Part shown: piece after piece, positions 53,267 through 61,007 of the stretch
Layout: every line of letters begins with the position of its first letter
Position numbering within the stretch: the first letter of the stretch is position 1
Origin: Bordetella parapertussis
GTDB lineage: Bacteria > Pseudomonadota > Gammaproteobacteria > Burkholderiales > Burkholderiaceae_A
Direction of reading: 5' to 3'
Assembly: GCA_945877235.1 (NCBI GenBank)
Contig: CAMCRF010000001.1
Span: forward strand, 434,001-498,000
DNA length: 64,000 bases
Translations under genes and position numbers: made by a program
Notes under the pieces: generated by a model
What the model was told of the DNA's origin: nothing
The model's input: the letters and a program-made list of their open reading frames with translations, nothing else
The model's database searches: none

Positions 53267-54370
53267 TTACTGAGGGGCGAGGCCAGCGATGACTGGCGTG
53301 GTCACCTGCACATCTGCGTTCTGAGCACGGTGGCGAAGCGCGTGATCGATGAGCACCAGCGCGAGCATGGCCTCGGCAATGGGGGTAGCCCGAATGCCCA
53401 CGCACGGGTCGTGGCGGCCATGCGTCTCGACCTGCGTGGGCGCACCGGTCGTGTCGATCGAGCGACGCGGCGTGCGAATGCTGGACGTGGGCTTGATGGC
53501 GATGGCCACGGTAATGGGCTGGCCCGTGGAGATGCCGCCCAGCACGCCTCCTGCGTGATTGGTGAGAAAGCCCTGCGGCGTGAGCTCATCGCCGTGGACT
53601 GAGCCGCGCTGGGCCACACTGGCAAAGCCTGCGCCAATCTCGACACCCTTGACTGCATTGATGCCCATCATGGCGTGGGCAATATCTGCATCGAGCCGAT
53701 CGAACACCGGCTCGCCCCAGCCCACGGGCACCCCAGAGGCCTCGACGCAGATCTTGGCGCCGCAGGAATCGCCATCGCGGCGCAGCTGATCCATGTAGGC
53801 CTCGAGCGACGCGATCTGCGAGGCATTGGGTGCGAAGAAAGGGTTGTTGGGCACATGCGCCCAGTCCTCGAATGCGATTGGCATGTCGCCAAGCTGAGCC
53901 ATATAGCCCCGGATCTGAATGCCAAACCGCTCGGCCAGCCACTTCTTGGCAATGGCCGCAGCCGCCACACGCACCGCCGTCTCGCGGGCAGACGAGCGCC
54001 CGCCTCCACGGTAGTCGCGAATGCCGTACTTGTGCAGGTAGGTGTAGTCGGCATGGCCTGGCCGAAAGGTATTGGCGATGTTGCCGTAGTCCTTGCTGCG
54101 CTGATCTTGGTTGCGAATGAGCAGCGCAATGGGTGCACCGGTGGTCTTGCCCTCGAACACGCCCGAGAGAATCTCGACGGTGTCGGGCTCCTGGCGCTGG
54201 GTGACATGGCGCGAGGTGCCTGGGCGCCTGCGGTCGAGCTCGGGCTGAATATCGGCCTCACTGATCGACAAGCCCGGGGGGCAGCCGTCAACCACGCAGC
54301 CAATGGCCGGCCCGTGTGACTCCCCAAATGAGGTCACGCTAAATAGATGGCCAAAGGTGTTTCCGGACAT
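53267..54370 (-). CDS. aroC: Chorismate synthase
   Basis: Last step of the shikimate pathway, giving chorismate for the aromatic amino acids, including tryptophan made by trp genes in this window. The 367-residue product has the three family signatures: [38 protein letters not shown] (here [19 protein letters not shown]) and RTPRRSIDT near the end. Length is normal. gltX lies 20 bases upstream. Confidence 0.98.
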   Translation of the reverse strand: MSGNTFGHLFSVTSFGESHGPAIGCVVDGCPPGLSISEADIQPELDRRRPGTSRHVTQRQEPDTVEILSGVFEGKTTGAPIALLIRNQDQRSKDYGNIANTFRPGHADYTYLHKYGIRDYRGGGRSSARETAVRVAAAAIAKKWLAERFGIQIRGYMAQLGDMPIAFEDWAHVPNNPFFAPNASQIASLEAYMDQLRRDGDSCGAKICVEASGVPVGWGEPVFDRLDADIAHAMMGINAVKGVEIGAGFASVAQRGSVHGDELTPQGFLTNHAGGVLGGISTGQPITVAIAIKPTSSIRTPRRSIDTTGAPTQVETHGRHDPCVGIRATPIAEAMLALVLIDHALRHRAQNADVQVTTPVIAGLAPQ

Positions 54371-54390
54371 GTTGCGAAGGGCTTTCTGGG

Positions 54391-55788
54391 TTAGGGAAGG
54401 TGGCGCGCCACGGCCGCACGCACGCGCGCGGCGCCGAGCACACAGAGCACCTGGTCAATCGAGGGCGTCTCGGTTCGGCCCATGAGCACCAGCCGCAGCG
54501 CCATGGCCAGCTGGGGCATTTTGAGGCCGAAGTCGGCCAAGACCTGTTTCATGAGGGCAGAGGCCTGAGGCGCATCGAGTGCGTCTGGCAGACGTTGCGC
54601 AAGCGCACGCAGGGCATCGGGCACAGCGCCTTGCAGCCGCTCAGCGAGTGCAGCTGGGTCGGGCTTGGATTCCTCGTAGAACATGTGCGCAGACTGGGCC
54701 AGTTCAATGAGCGTGTTGGCGCGGTCTTTAAGGAGGTTGCAGACCAGGATGAGGTCTGGCCCCGAGTCCACGGGCATGCCCTGGGCCTTGAGCCTTGCCC
54801 CCACCCACTGGGCAAGGGACTCGCCCGACTGCAGTCGCAGGTAATGGTTGTTGAGCCACTTGAGCTTGTCGAAGTCGAACTGGGCGGCCGACTTGCTGCA
54901 GTTCTCTAGGGTGAACCATTCAACGAGCTGGTCCATGGAGAAGATCTCATCGTCGCCATGGCTCCAGCCCAGGCGGGCCAGGTAATTGAGGAGCGCCTCG
55001 GGCAGGTATCCATCTTCGTCGTACTGAATGACAGAAACCGCCCCATGCCGCTTGGAGAGCTTCTCGCCATCGGGCCCGTGGATCATGGGCAGGTGGGCAT
55101 ACTCGGGCAGCTCGGCGCCCAGCGCCTTCATGATGTTGATCTGGCGTGGGGTGTTGTTGATGTGGTCGTCACCGCGAATGACGTGGCTGATCTGCATGTC
55201 GACGTCGTCCACCACCACGCAGAAGTTGTAGGTGGGCGTGCCATCGGGCCGGGCAATGATGAGATCGTCGAGCTCCTCATTGCTGATGGAGATGCGGCCT
55301 TTCACGCCATCGACCCAGCTCACCACGCCTTCATCGGGGTTACGAAACCGAATGACAGGCTGCACACCCTCTGGCGGCACCAGGCCCTTGCGGGCCGCGT
55401 TCTCGGGTCTCCAGCGGCCGTCGTATCGGGGCTTGAGGCCGCGTGCGCGCTGGTCTTCGCGCAGGGCATCGAGCTCGGCAGGACTGGTGTAGCAGGGGTA
55501 GGCCAAGCCCTTGGCGACGAGCTCTGCGAGCACGGCCTTGTAGCGGTCCATGCGCTGCATTTGGTAGAAGGGGCCCTCATCGGGGTGAAGGCCAAGCCAG
55601 CGCATGCCATCGAGAATGGCCTGAACCGCCTCGGGGGTGGAGCGCTCGAGGTCGGTGTCTTCAATGCGAAGAATGAACTGGCCCTGGTGGTGCCTGGCAA
55701 AAGCCCAGCAATAGAGCGCCGTGCGAGCCCCCCCCACATGCAGATAGCCCGTTGGGCTTGGCGCAAAGCGCGTACGAACCGGCCTCAT
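54391..55788 (-). CDS. gltX: Glutamyl-tRNA synthetase
   Basis: Class I synthetase that charges tRNA-Glu (and tRNA-Gln in organisms lacking GlnRS). In the 465-residue product the HIGH-type motif is [19 protein letters not shown] and the KMSKS-type loop is [11 protein letters not shown]. The anticodon-binding C-terminal domain is present. Discriminating or not cannot be judged by eye. The HMA-protein gene stops directly in front of it with no gap, so translation may be coupled. Confidence 0.97.
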   Translation of the reverse strand: MRPVRTRFAPSPTGYLHVGGARTALYCWAFARHHQGQFILRIEDTDLERSTPEAVQAILDGMRWLGLHPDEGPFYQMQRMDRYKAVLAELVAKGLAYPCYTSPAELDALREDQRARGLKPRYDGRWRPENAARKGLVPPEGVQPVIRFRNPDEGVVSWVDGVKGRISISNEELDDLIIARPDGTPTYNFCVVVDDVDMQISHVIRGDDHINNTPRQINIMKALGAELPEYAHLPMIHGPDGEKLSKRHGAVSVIQYDEDGYLPEALLNYLARLGWSHGDDEIFSMDQLVEWFTLENCSKSAAQFDFDKLKWLNNHYLRLQSGESLAQWVGARLKAQGMPVDSGPDLILVCNLLKDRANTLIELAQSAHMFYEESKPDPAALAERLQGAVPDALRALAQRLPDALDAPQASALMKQVLADFGLKMPQLAMALRLVLMGRTETPSIDQVLCVLGAARVRAAVARHLP

Positions 55789-56064
55789 TTACGACTTCAC
55801 ACGGCCAATGGCGCAGCTCACAAAGGACTTGGCGGTGGCGAGCCCCGCATTCAGGCCACTCACGGTACCGCGCTCGGGGTAGCCCATCGCCACGAGCTTC
55901 TCACGCACGAGCGGGAGCTGCGACTCGGGAGCCGAGAACGAGACGGTGGATTGTTCGTGGTCTACCGAGATGTCGGCCACGCCGTCGATTGCAGCGAGCC
56001 CGCTGCGGATGGTGTTTTCACACCCGCCACATTTGAGGTTTTCAATTTCGATGGAGTGTTTCAT
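55789..56064 (-). CDS. Heavy-metal-associated (HMA) domain protein
   Basis: The 91-residue cytoplasmic protein has one ferredoxin-like HMA domain (about 1-67) with the metal-binding CxxC in LKCGGCENTIRSGL. It resembles copper chaperones (CopZ) and the N-terminal domains of metal-transporting ATPases. A 24-residue tail with one extra Cys follows. No metal ATPase or metal regulator is nearby; it directly precedes gltX. Metal specificity is unknown. Confidence 0.85.
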   Translation of the reverse strand: MKHSIEIENLKCGGCENTIRSGLAAIDGVADISVDHEQSTVSFSAPESQLPLVREKLVAMGYPERGTVSGLNAGLATAKSFVSCAIGRVKS

Positions 56065-56107
56065 GCCTCTAGTTTAGACCCGCAGGAGCGCGTGCGATAC
56101 TGAATTG

Positions 56108-57364
56108 GTGTCGCTCTCCGCAAATGTCATGGTCTGGCTGACCGCGCTCGGAATCGGCTTGCTGATCGGGCTGGTTCGCGAGCGTGCCCACCCTCAGACG
56201 CCTGCCGTCGCGGGCATTCGAACCCACACCCTGGTGGCGCTGGCTGGGGCGGTTTCATGGACACTCGGGCCTTGGATTTTCCTGGCCACCCTCTGTGCCG
56301 TTGCGATGCTGGTGTGGACAGGCTACCGAGCCCGCGCGCTGACCTCGCCCGGGCTCACGGGTGAGGTGGCGCTGCTCTCGACTTGCTTGCTCGCTGGGCT
56401 CACCCACGAATCACCCGCTTTGGCGGCCGCCTTGGCTGTGGGCATTGCAGTCTTGCTCAGGGCCAAGGTGCCCGTGCACCGGTTTAGCCGTGAGGCCATT
56501 CGCGAGGAGGAGGTTACCGGTGGACTGCTCCTGGCGGCGTCTGCACTGATTGCCCTGCCGCTCTTGCCTGAGCGCCCCATAGACCCCTGGGGTGCACTGA
56601 ATCTCGCTGCCCTGTGGCGCGTGGTGGTGCTGGTGATGGCGGTGAACTTTCTGGGCCATATTGCCACCCGGATTTTGGGGCATCGATGGGGGCTGGCGGT
56701 TGCGGGCCTGTTCACAGGATTCGTCTCTTCGGTGGTCTCGGTGGCCGATATGGGGCGTCGCCATCGCCAACTGCATCAACCGATTCTCCCGTGCCTGAGC
56801 GCTGCGCTCTTGGCGAATCTCTCTTCGCTCACGCTCTTGCTGTTGGTGATCTTGGCCACCTCGCCCAGCCTGGCCGCACGCCTAGCGGCTCCATTGCTCG
56901 CAGGCGCCGGCCTGTTGCTGCTCTGCGCAACCGTGGGCTTGGGCCGTGCAAAGGATGCGAGTGAAGCACCCGTGCCGCCCGCGCCAATTCACGTTGGACA
57001 TGCCTTTGGGCTAGCAGGGCTGATTGGCGGCACGTCTCTGCTGGCGATTGCCCTGCGTCACTGGGTGGGTGATGAGAGTGCATTGGTCACAGCCGTGGTG
57101 ATTGGGGCGGCCGAGGCCCACTCGGCGACTGCGAGCATTGCGCAGCTGAGCCTGCTGGAGGGTGTGGCGCTCGAGCTTTGCATGTTGGGAGTCTTTGGGG
57201 TGCTGGCCACCAGCGCCATGACCAAGACGGTTCTTGCACTTGGGGCTGGCGGCGTGCGCTACGCCCTGGGGATTGGCGGTGTGTTGAGTGGCATGCTGGT
57301 CGCCTGCATTGGGGTTGCCCTCTGGACAGACCCTGCCTTTGCCGCCTGGCTGCTGGGGGCCTGA
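56108..57364 (+). CDS. MgtC/DUF4010-family membrane protein
   Basis: The 418-residue product is an integral membrane protein with about twelve helices. The N-terminal third resembles MgtC (ALGIGLLIGLVRERAH, then AGIRTHTLVALAGA). The C-terminal part is the DUF4010 domain (AHSATASIAQLSLLEG and MTKTVLALGAGG). The family's transport role is undefined. GTG at 56108 is my preferred start; TTG 56105 and ATG 56129 are alternatives. It is divergent from the HMA gene and is the last gene before the accessory region. Confidence 0.82.
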   Translation: MSLSANVMVWLTALGIGLLIGLVRERAHPQTPAVAGIRTHTLVALAGAVSWTLGPWIFLATLCAVAMLVWTGYRARALTSPGLTGEVALLSTCLLAGLTHESPALAAALAVGIAVLLRAKVPVHRFSREAIREEEVTGGLLLAASALIALPLLPERPIDPWGALNLAALWRVVVLVMAVNFLGHIATRILGHRWGLAVAGLFTGFVSSVVSVADMGRRHRQLHQPILPCLSAALLANLSSLTLLLLVILATSPSLAARLAAPLLAGAGLLLLCATVGLGRAKDASEAPVPPAPIHVGHAFGLAGLIGGTSLLAIALRHWVGDESALVTAVVIGAAEAHSATASIAQLSLLEGVALELCMLGVFGVLATSAMTKTVLALGAGGVRYALGIGGVLSGMLVACIGVALWTDPAFAAWLLGA

Positions 57365-57436
57365 TCGTTTACTGTGGTTTTTCCGGACATTGACCAAGCA
57401 GAGTCTGACCCTCTACTAGGCGCGCCCCTATTGCAT

Positions 57437-57459
57437 ACTGTTACGTTACACATTACAGT
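57437..57459. promoter_or_regulatory. Candidate HigA operator/promoter
   Basis: Inverted repeat ACTGT-N13-ACAGT directly in front of the toxin gene, with a tandem GTTAC-GTTAC inside. HigA-type antitoxins usually repress their own operon from such palindromes. A possible promoter (TTGCAT at 57431, TACAGT at 57454, 17-base spacer) overlaps it and would start transcription at or next to the toxin ATG, which has no Shine-Dalgarno; a leaderless message is possible. Confidence 0.45.
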
Positions 57460-57465
57460 GTGCGC

Positions 57466-57744
57466 ATGATTCGATCATTCAAGCACAAAGGTCTTGAGCA
57501 ATTTTTTCGCCAAGGATCGAAAAGGGGTATCCAGCCAAAACACGCGACTAAGTTGCGCATTCAATTGGCCGCATTGGACAACGCCAAGGATGTCGCCGAC
57601 GTGGCAGTCCCAACCTGGCGGTTGCATGCGCTGAGCGGCGAATTGAAGGGGTACTTTTCAATAAGCGTAGACGAAAACTGGAGACTTACGTTTAGATTTG
57701 AAAAAGGTGATGTGGAAGTATTGGACTACCAGGACTATCACTGA
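57466..57744 (+). CDS. higB: HigB/RelE-family toxin
   Basis: The 92-residue product resembles ribosome-dependent mRNA interferases of the HigB group. It starts MIRSFKHKGLEQFF, has the alpha/beta RelE fold, and ends with WRLTFRFEKGDVEVLDYQDYH, whose Arg, Asp and His/Tyr positions match the active-site edge of HigB proteins. It precedes the antitoxin, the reversed order typical of higBA. A GTG at 57460 is an alternative start. The region has lower GC than the upstream genes, which fits horizontal acquisition. Confidence 0.9.
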   Translation: MIRSFKHKGLEQFFRQGSKRGIQPKHATKLRIQLAALDNAKDVADVAVPTWRLHALSGELKGYFSISVDENWRLTFRFEKGDVEVLDYQDYH

Positions 57745-57758
57745 GAGGATTTAGCGAC

Positions 57759-58046
57759 ATGAGCAGAATGCATAACCCCCCTCACCCTGGGGAAGTACTA
57801 AGGGAATGGATCCCAGAGGGAATGACAGTCACTCAGGCGGCTGAAGCGCTTTATGTGGCGCGTGTAACGCTGAGCAAGATTCTCAACGGCAATGCGGGCG
57901 TCTCAGCGGAGATGTCTTTGCGGCTTGCCAAATGGTTGGGTACATCGCCCGATCTTTGGATGGGATTGCAGTCTCAGTACGACCTGTGGCACGCGACATC
58001 CACGACAAAGATGCCCAAAATTATCCCCCTTAAAAAAGCGGCTTAG
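57759..58046 (+). CDS. higA: HigA-family antitoxin (XRE-type HTH)
   Basis: The 95-residue product has the HigA start HNPPHPGEVLREWIPEGMTVTQAAE (given here as its His/Pro/Gly pattern). An HTH_3 helix-turn-helix follows (TQAAEALYVARVTLSKILNG, about 25-45), then SLRLAKWLGTSPDLWMGLQ. It should neutralise HigB by direct binding and repress the operon. A GAGAGGA Shine-Dalgarno lies about 10 bases ahead of the ATG; the gap to higB is 14 bases. A second ATG at 57768 is possible. Confidence 0.93.
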   Translation: MSRMHNPPHPGEVLREWIPEGMTVTQAAEALYVARVTLSKILNGNAGVSAEMSLRLAKWLGTSPDLWMGLQSQYDLWHATSTTKMPKIIPLKKAA

Positions 58047-58104
58047 TTCAAGGTCAACAACAGTAGGCAAGATCAAAGAACTGCTAAACTTCGGGGCTCT
58101 AGTC

Positions 58105-58159
58105 GGACGGCTAGCTCAGTGGTAGAGCACTGCCTTCACACGGGGAAGCATTACAGGTT
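58105..58159 (+). pseudogene. Truncated tRNA-Val(CAC)-like gene
   Basis: The 5' half of a tRNA is clear: acceptor strand GGACGGC, TA, D-arm GCTC-AGTGGTA-GAGC, anticodon-arm strand CTGCC and loop TTCACAC (anticodon CAC). After CCTTCACACGG the expected partner strand GGCAG is replaced by GGGGAAG. Only a CAGGTT remnant of the T-arm follows before a T-run, and the acceptor partner GCCGTCC is absent. It cannot fold as a tRNA. Loss begins in the anticodon arm, a common crossover place for integrases. Confidence 0.8.
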
Positions 58160-58190
58160 TTTTTGCTTATAAATCAATAATTTAGCAAGT

Positions 58191-58210
58191 TTGTACGGCA
58201 TTTGTACGGC
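58191..58210. repeat. Two TTGTACGGC repeats (copy A of the 18-base element repeat)
   Basis: TTGTACGGC occurs at 58191-58199 and 58202-58210, an 11-base period of about one DNA turn. Positions 58192-58209 recur at 63886-63903 with one mismatch (A to G). Placed between the broken and the intact tRNA genes, they could be recombinase arm-binding sites. Confidence 0.6.
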
Positions 58211-58219
58211 GTTTTTTTA

Positions 58220-58294
58220 GGGCGATTAACTCAGCGGTAGAGTGCCACCTTCACACGGTGGAAGTCAGAGGTTCGAACCCTCTATCGCCCACCA
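58220..58294 (+). tRNA. tRNA-Val (anticodon CAC)
   Basis: Complete cloverleaf with encoded CCA: acceptor GGGCGAT/ATCGCCC, D stem ACTC/GAGT, anticodon stem CCACC/GGTGG around loop TTCACAC (CAC, reads GUG), T stem AGAGG/CCTCT with loop TTCGAAC. It shares CCTTCACACGG with the broken copy 115 bases upstream but differs in acceptor, D and anticodon stems. Its CCA directly abuts the stop codon of the convergent gene. Confidence 0.96.
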
Positions 58295-58504
58295 TCAGGC
58301 AGTTTCTTCTTTTTTTCTCGGTTTTCTCACGCTCTCTCTGACACGCTCAACCCCCGCGCGTCTGCGCGCAATCTGCTCTTGATCACGCAAACCGTGATCA
58401 AACCAAAATGTGTCATAAACCTGCGAGGGCAGTTGCACGTCGCGCACTAGTGCCCCGGGGTTCTGCAACATCACCAGGCTCCAATAAATGGCGTCCATTT
58501 GCAC
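58295..58504 (-). CDS. Small hypothetical protein of the phage-like element
   Basis: The 69-residue product (GTG at 58504; an ATG at 58498 would give 67) reads DAIYWSLVMLQNPGALVRDV near the start, has a central acidic/aromatic part, and a very basic C-terminal tail (RRRAGVERVRESVRKPRKKEE). No family recognised. It is the last gene of the coupled minus-strand series, 9 bases after the preceding gene, and its stop codon touches the tRNA-Val CCA end. A nucleic-acid-binding role is only a guess from the basic tail. Confidence 0.55.
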   Translation of the reverse strand: MQMDAIYWSLVMLQNPGALVRDVQLPSQVYDTFWFDHGLRDQEQIARRRAGVERVRESVRKPRKKEETA

Positions 58505-58513
58505 ACCAGCACC

Positions 58514-58876
58514 TCACTGCACACTGCTCGCCTGGGTGGGGGCATCCACCAGGCTCACAGTGCCGCTAACGCGAGGCCCTCCGCGTCGGCGCAGTGCCGC
58601 CACCATCGCGCCGAGTTTGGCCGACTGCTGCTCGGGCTCGGTGGTTTCTCGAGTATCAAGAAGTCCAAGCATTCGCTGGGCAAGTTCGACCGGGACTGCG
58701 ATGTGCCCTGGCGGCAGTGTCGCAAGCTCTCCGTTCTCCACCCGCTGTCCGACCTCGGCCAAGGCGCGCAAGCGGTGGAATGCTTCGAGTGCGACGGGAA
58801 TCATTGCCTGCTGGCCGGCCGAGCCTGTAGGCAATGATTCAATCTCTGTTTTGTTTTCGTCTTTTCTTTTTTTCAT
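58514..58876 (-). CDS. Hypothetical protein of the phage-like element
   Basis: The 120-residue product starts with a Lys/Glu-rich stretch (MKKRKDENKTEIESLPTG). A helical middle follows (ALEAFHRLRALAEVGQRVE, then HIAVPVELAQRMLGLLD), and a Gln/Ser/Gly-rich end. The ATG at 58876 forms an ATGA overlap with the upstream gene's stop, which fixes the start; the longer frame upstream is in that gene's shadow. No family recognised; no Cys, no membrane segment. Confidence 0.6.
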   Translation of the reverse strand: MKKRKDENKTEIESLPTGSAGQQAMIPVALEAFHRLRALAEVGQRVENGELATLPPGHIAVPVELAQRMLGLLDTRETTEPEQQSAKLGAMVAALRRRGGPRVSGTVSLVDAPTQASSVQ

Positions 58877-59181
58877 GCTGGTAGTCGGTTCACTGGTGCC
58901 ATAGTTTTGGGAAAGTAAGCGCCGCCGAATGTGAACCCATAGAGGGTCAGGGGCTCCGGGTGCTTGTCTGCAGGCATACACGCGACGATCGCAGCTCCGT
59001 CGCTCCACTTCACAACCCATAGACAACAACCCTCCTCTGGCGTCACGTTCTCAGCTGCTTGATTCAACCCAGGCGTGTATATGCATGGAGCCTCTAGGTC
59101 GTCGGGATCGCCATCGCCCTGGCGCATCACCAAATAGTCCCAGGCCTGCATGGTCAACTGGTCATCGCTTTGGTCGCTCAT
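58873..59181 (-). CDS. Hypothetical protein of the phage-like element
   Basis: The 102-residue acidic product has a few Cys (CIYTPG, GCCLWVVKW, CMPAD) and an aromatic, beta-rich C-terminal half (LTLYGFTFGGAYFPKT). It overlaps the large upstream gene by ATGA and the downstream gene by ATGA, so it is translated as part of the series. No family recognised. Small acidic proteins of this kind are frequent between virion genes of podophages, but no specific role can be given. Confidence 0.6.
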   Translation of the reverse strand: MSDQSDDQLTMQAWDYLVMRQGDGDPDDLEAPCIYTPGLNQAAENVTPEEGCCLWVVKWSDGAAIVACMPADKHPEPLTLYGFTFGGAYFPKTMAPVNRLPA

Positions 59182-61007
59182 CTGTTTTCGGATGCCATGG
59201 CTTGCGATGCAAGCGGCGTCAGGTACGGCCGAAGAATCTCAACCATCGTTCGCGGATCGTTTGTCGCGAGTAGCCTTGAGGCCGTTTGGGGATCGGCTAG
59301 AGCTCTGCCCAGCATCCGCTGCAGTTGCTCCTCCGGGATCTTCAATGGCAACCCCATGACGCTGCTCACGACTCTGCCAAGTTGGGAGTCCAGAAAGCCC
59401 TCCGGCACTCCTGTTGGCCCTGCAATCTGCCTCAGCGTGTTGCCCGCAGCGAGGTATTGAGCTGTCGGGCTTCCCGGGACTTTTGCAAGCTCTTGCGCGG
59501 CCACATTCCGGGCAACATCCCGGCCGATGCCCTCGAGGGTCTGCACGCCCTGAGGCGTCATTACCTGGTCAAGCGTGGCTCTGTTGAGGCCTGTTGCCTG
59601 GCGTACGGTGCTCGTAGAGTCCTGTAGGGCCCTCGCGTAATTTTCCGGTCGCAGCCTGGTCAGATTCTCGTCAAAGTTTGAAAGCGCCGGAAAGAGCTTG
59701 TCACGCATTGTCTCGGCAACGTCCATCTGGTTGATTGGTCTGCTCATCTGCGCGTATGTGTTGCGCGCCTGACGATAGACCGGGCTCAGCTGCTCAATGG
59801 TCTCCAGCAGCTTTTGCTGGGTAGCTCTGAGCGCGTTGGCCTCTTCAGGCCTGCCAGCATTCAGAGCAGCACTGATCTGGTCATCCATTGCCCGCTTGAC
59901 GTAGTGAAGCCCTCGGATGCTGCCGGCCTTTGTCAGTGCCTGGCCCTCCTCAGCTGCCAGCAGCCGAGCAGATTGCATGGCTTGCTGCACGCTCGGGCGC
60001 TGCATGAGGTTGCGAATCTCAGCTTTCAATCGAGTAGGCAACGTCTTGGGGTCTATCCGCGTGGCGTATGCCTGGCCGTACAGGTTTTGCGCTGCTGATT
60101 CACGCGCGCTGTCGGCGGCTTGCCGCGCTCCACTGGTGCCGGCCAGATCGTCCAGCGCATCTCGATAGGCTGTCACGCGCCTCTGATTGGCTTCGGCAAG
60201 CTCTGATGCCACGTCGACTGACTTGGCCGCAGCGCCACGCTGCAGCTGGGCAATTCCGGGGTCCATCGTGGCCTCTGCCAGGGTCGGCATCGCTCCTGGC
60301 ACATTGACTTGTGGGTTTGCGGCTGCGGCGCGCACTGCGTTGGGGTCTGTTGAGTAGCGCTCAAGAGTGCGCTTCAAAATTCGGTTGCGACCTGTCTCGT
60401 AAAAGGGCTCGATGAAACTCTTGGCGCCTCCGTAGGCGCCGGCTAGCCCTCGGCCAACGATTTCACCTGCAGCGCCTCCAGCGGCCCCTAAAGCGGCCGC
60501 CTCGCCACGATTCTCAGGCGTGAGAGCTGCCGCTGTGGCAGCACCTGCCCCAGCGCCGGCGACAACCGGGTTGCCTGAGATAACTGCCAGTGCGCGAGGC
60601 AGCGCGCGTGACGTGGCCTGGATGGCACGCTGGGCCCTGAGGGCTGGGACGGCACCGATTGCAATGTCGCCTCCTACGCTGCCGACACTGGCGGCGGTGC
60701 CGCCTTGGTCCACGAACGCCCGACCCTGCTCGAGCAGTGCTTTGTCCTCTGGCGTTAGGTCCGTGAAGATCCCTTTAAGCCCGAATGCAGCTCGATCGAG
60801 CGCGGTCTTGGCACCGCCCAGCACCCGCATGGGTGCGCTCATTTGGTCCACGTCCCGGCCTGCGTAGGCCTTGGCCAGCGCCTGATTCATTGCCGCATTT
60901 GGATTGGCAGATGCTGCCTCACGCGCCTGTACCTGGTTGATAACCGCTTGCGGGGTGTTTGCTGGAAACTCCAGCACGGTGCCGTCTGGCAATGTCACTC
61001 GCTTCAT
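59178..61007 (-). CDS. Putative phage internal virion / DNA-ejection protein
   Basis: The 609-residue product opens with VTLPDGTVLEFPANTPQAVI, a short beta motif seen at the start of several podophage injection proteins. Residues about 105-195 are Gly/Ala-rich and hydrophobic (GNPVVAGAGAGAATAAAL, then AAALGAAGGAAGEIVGRGLA), which could insert into a host membrane. The rest is long, helical, Gln/Ala/Arg-rich. No lytic transglycosylase Glu motif was found. It is similar in length and operon place to P22 gp16, but sequence homology is not shown. It overlaps both neighbours by ATGA. Confidence 0.6.
   Translation of the reverse strand: MKRVTLPDGTVLEFPANTPQAVINQVQAREAASANPNAAMNQALAKAYAGRDVDQMSAPMRVLGGAKTALDRAAFGLKGIFTDLTPEDKALLEQGRAFVDQGGTAASVGSVGGDIAIGAVPALRAQRAIQATSRALPRALAVISGNPVVAGAGAGAATAAALTPENRGEAAALGAAGGAAGEIVGRGLAGAYGGAKSFIEPFYETGRNRILKRTLERYSTDPNAVRAAAANPQVNVPGAMPTLAEATMDPGIAQLQRGAAAKSVDVASELAEANQRRVTAYRDALDDLAGTSGARQAADSARESAAQNLYGQAYATRIDPKTLPTRLKAEIRNLMQRPSVQQAMQSARLLAAEEGQALTKAGSIRGLHYVKRAMDDQISAALNAGRPEEANALRATQQKLLETIEQLSPVYRQARNTYAQMSRPINQMDVAETMRDKLFPALSNFDENLTRLRPENYARALQDSTSTVRQATGLNRATLDQVMTPQGVQTLEGIGRDVARNVAAQELAKVPGSPTAQYLAAGNTLRQIAGPTGVPEGFLDSQLGRVVSSVMGLPLKIPEEQLQRMLGRALADPQTASRLLATNDPRTMVEILRPYLTPLASQAMASENR

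Noticed and set aside
58191..58210. CRISPR-like array from TTGTACGGC copies
   Set aside because: Only two adjacent 9-base copies with a 2-base spacer and no cas genes; the pattern fits protein-binding sites instead.
58873..59029. Longer version of the 120-residue protein starting at 59029
   Set aside because: The extra part lies in the shadow of the 102-residue gene, and the ATGA junction at 58873-58876 marks the natural start.
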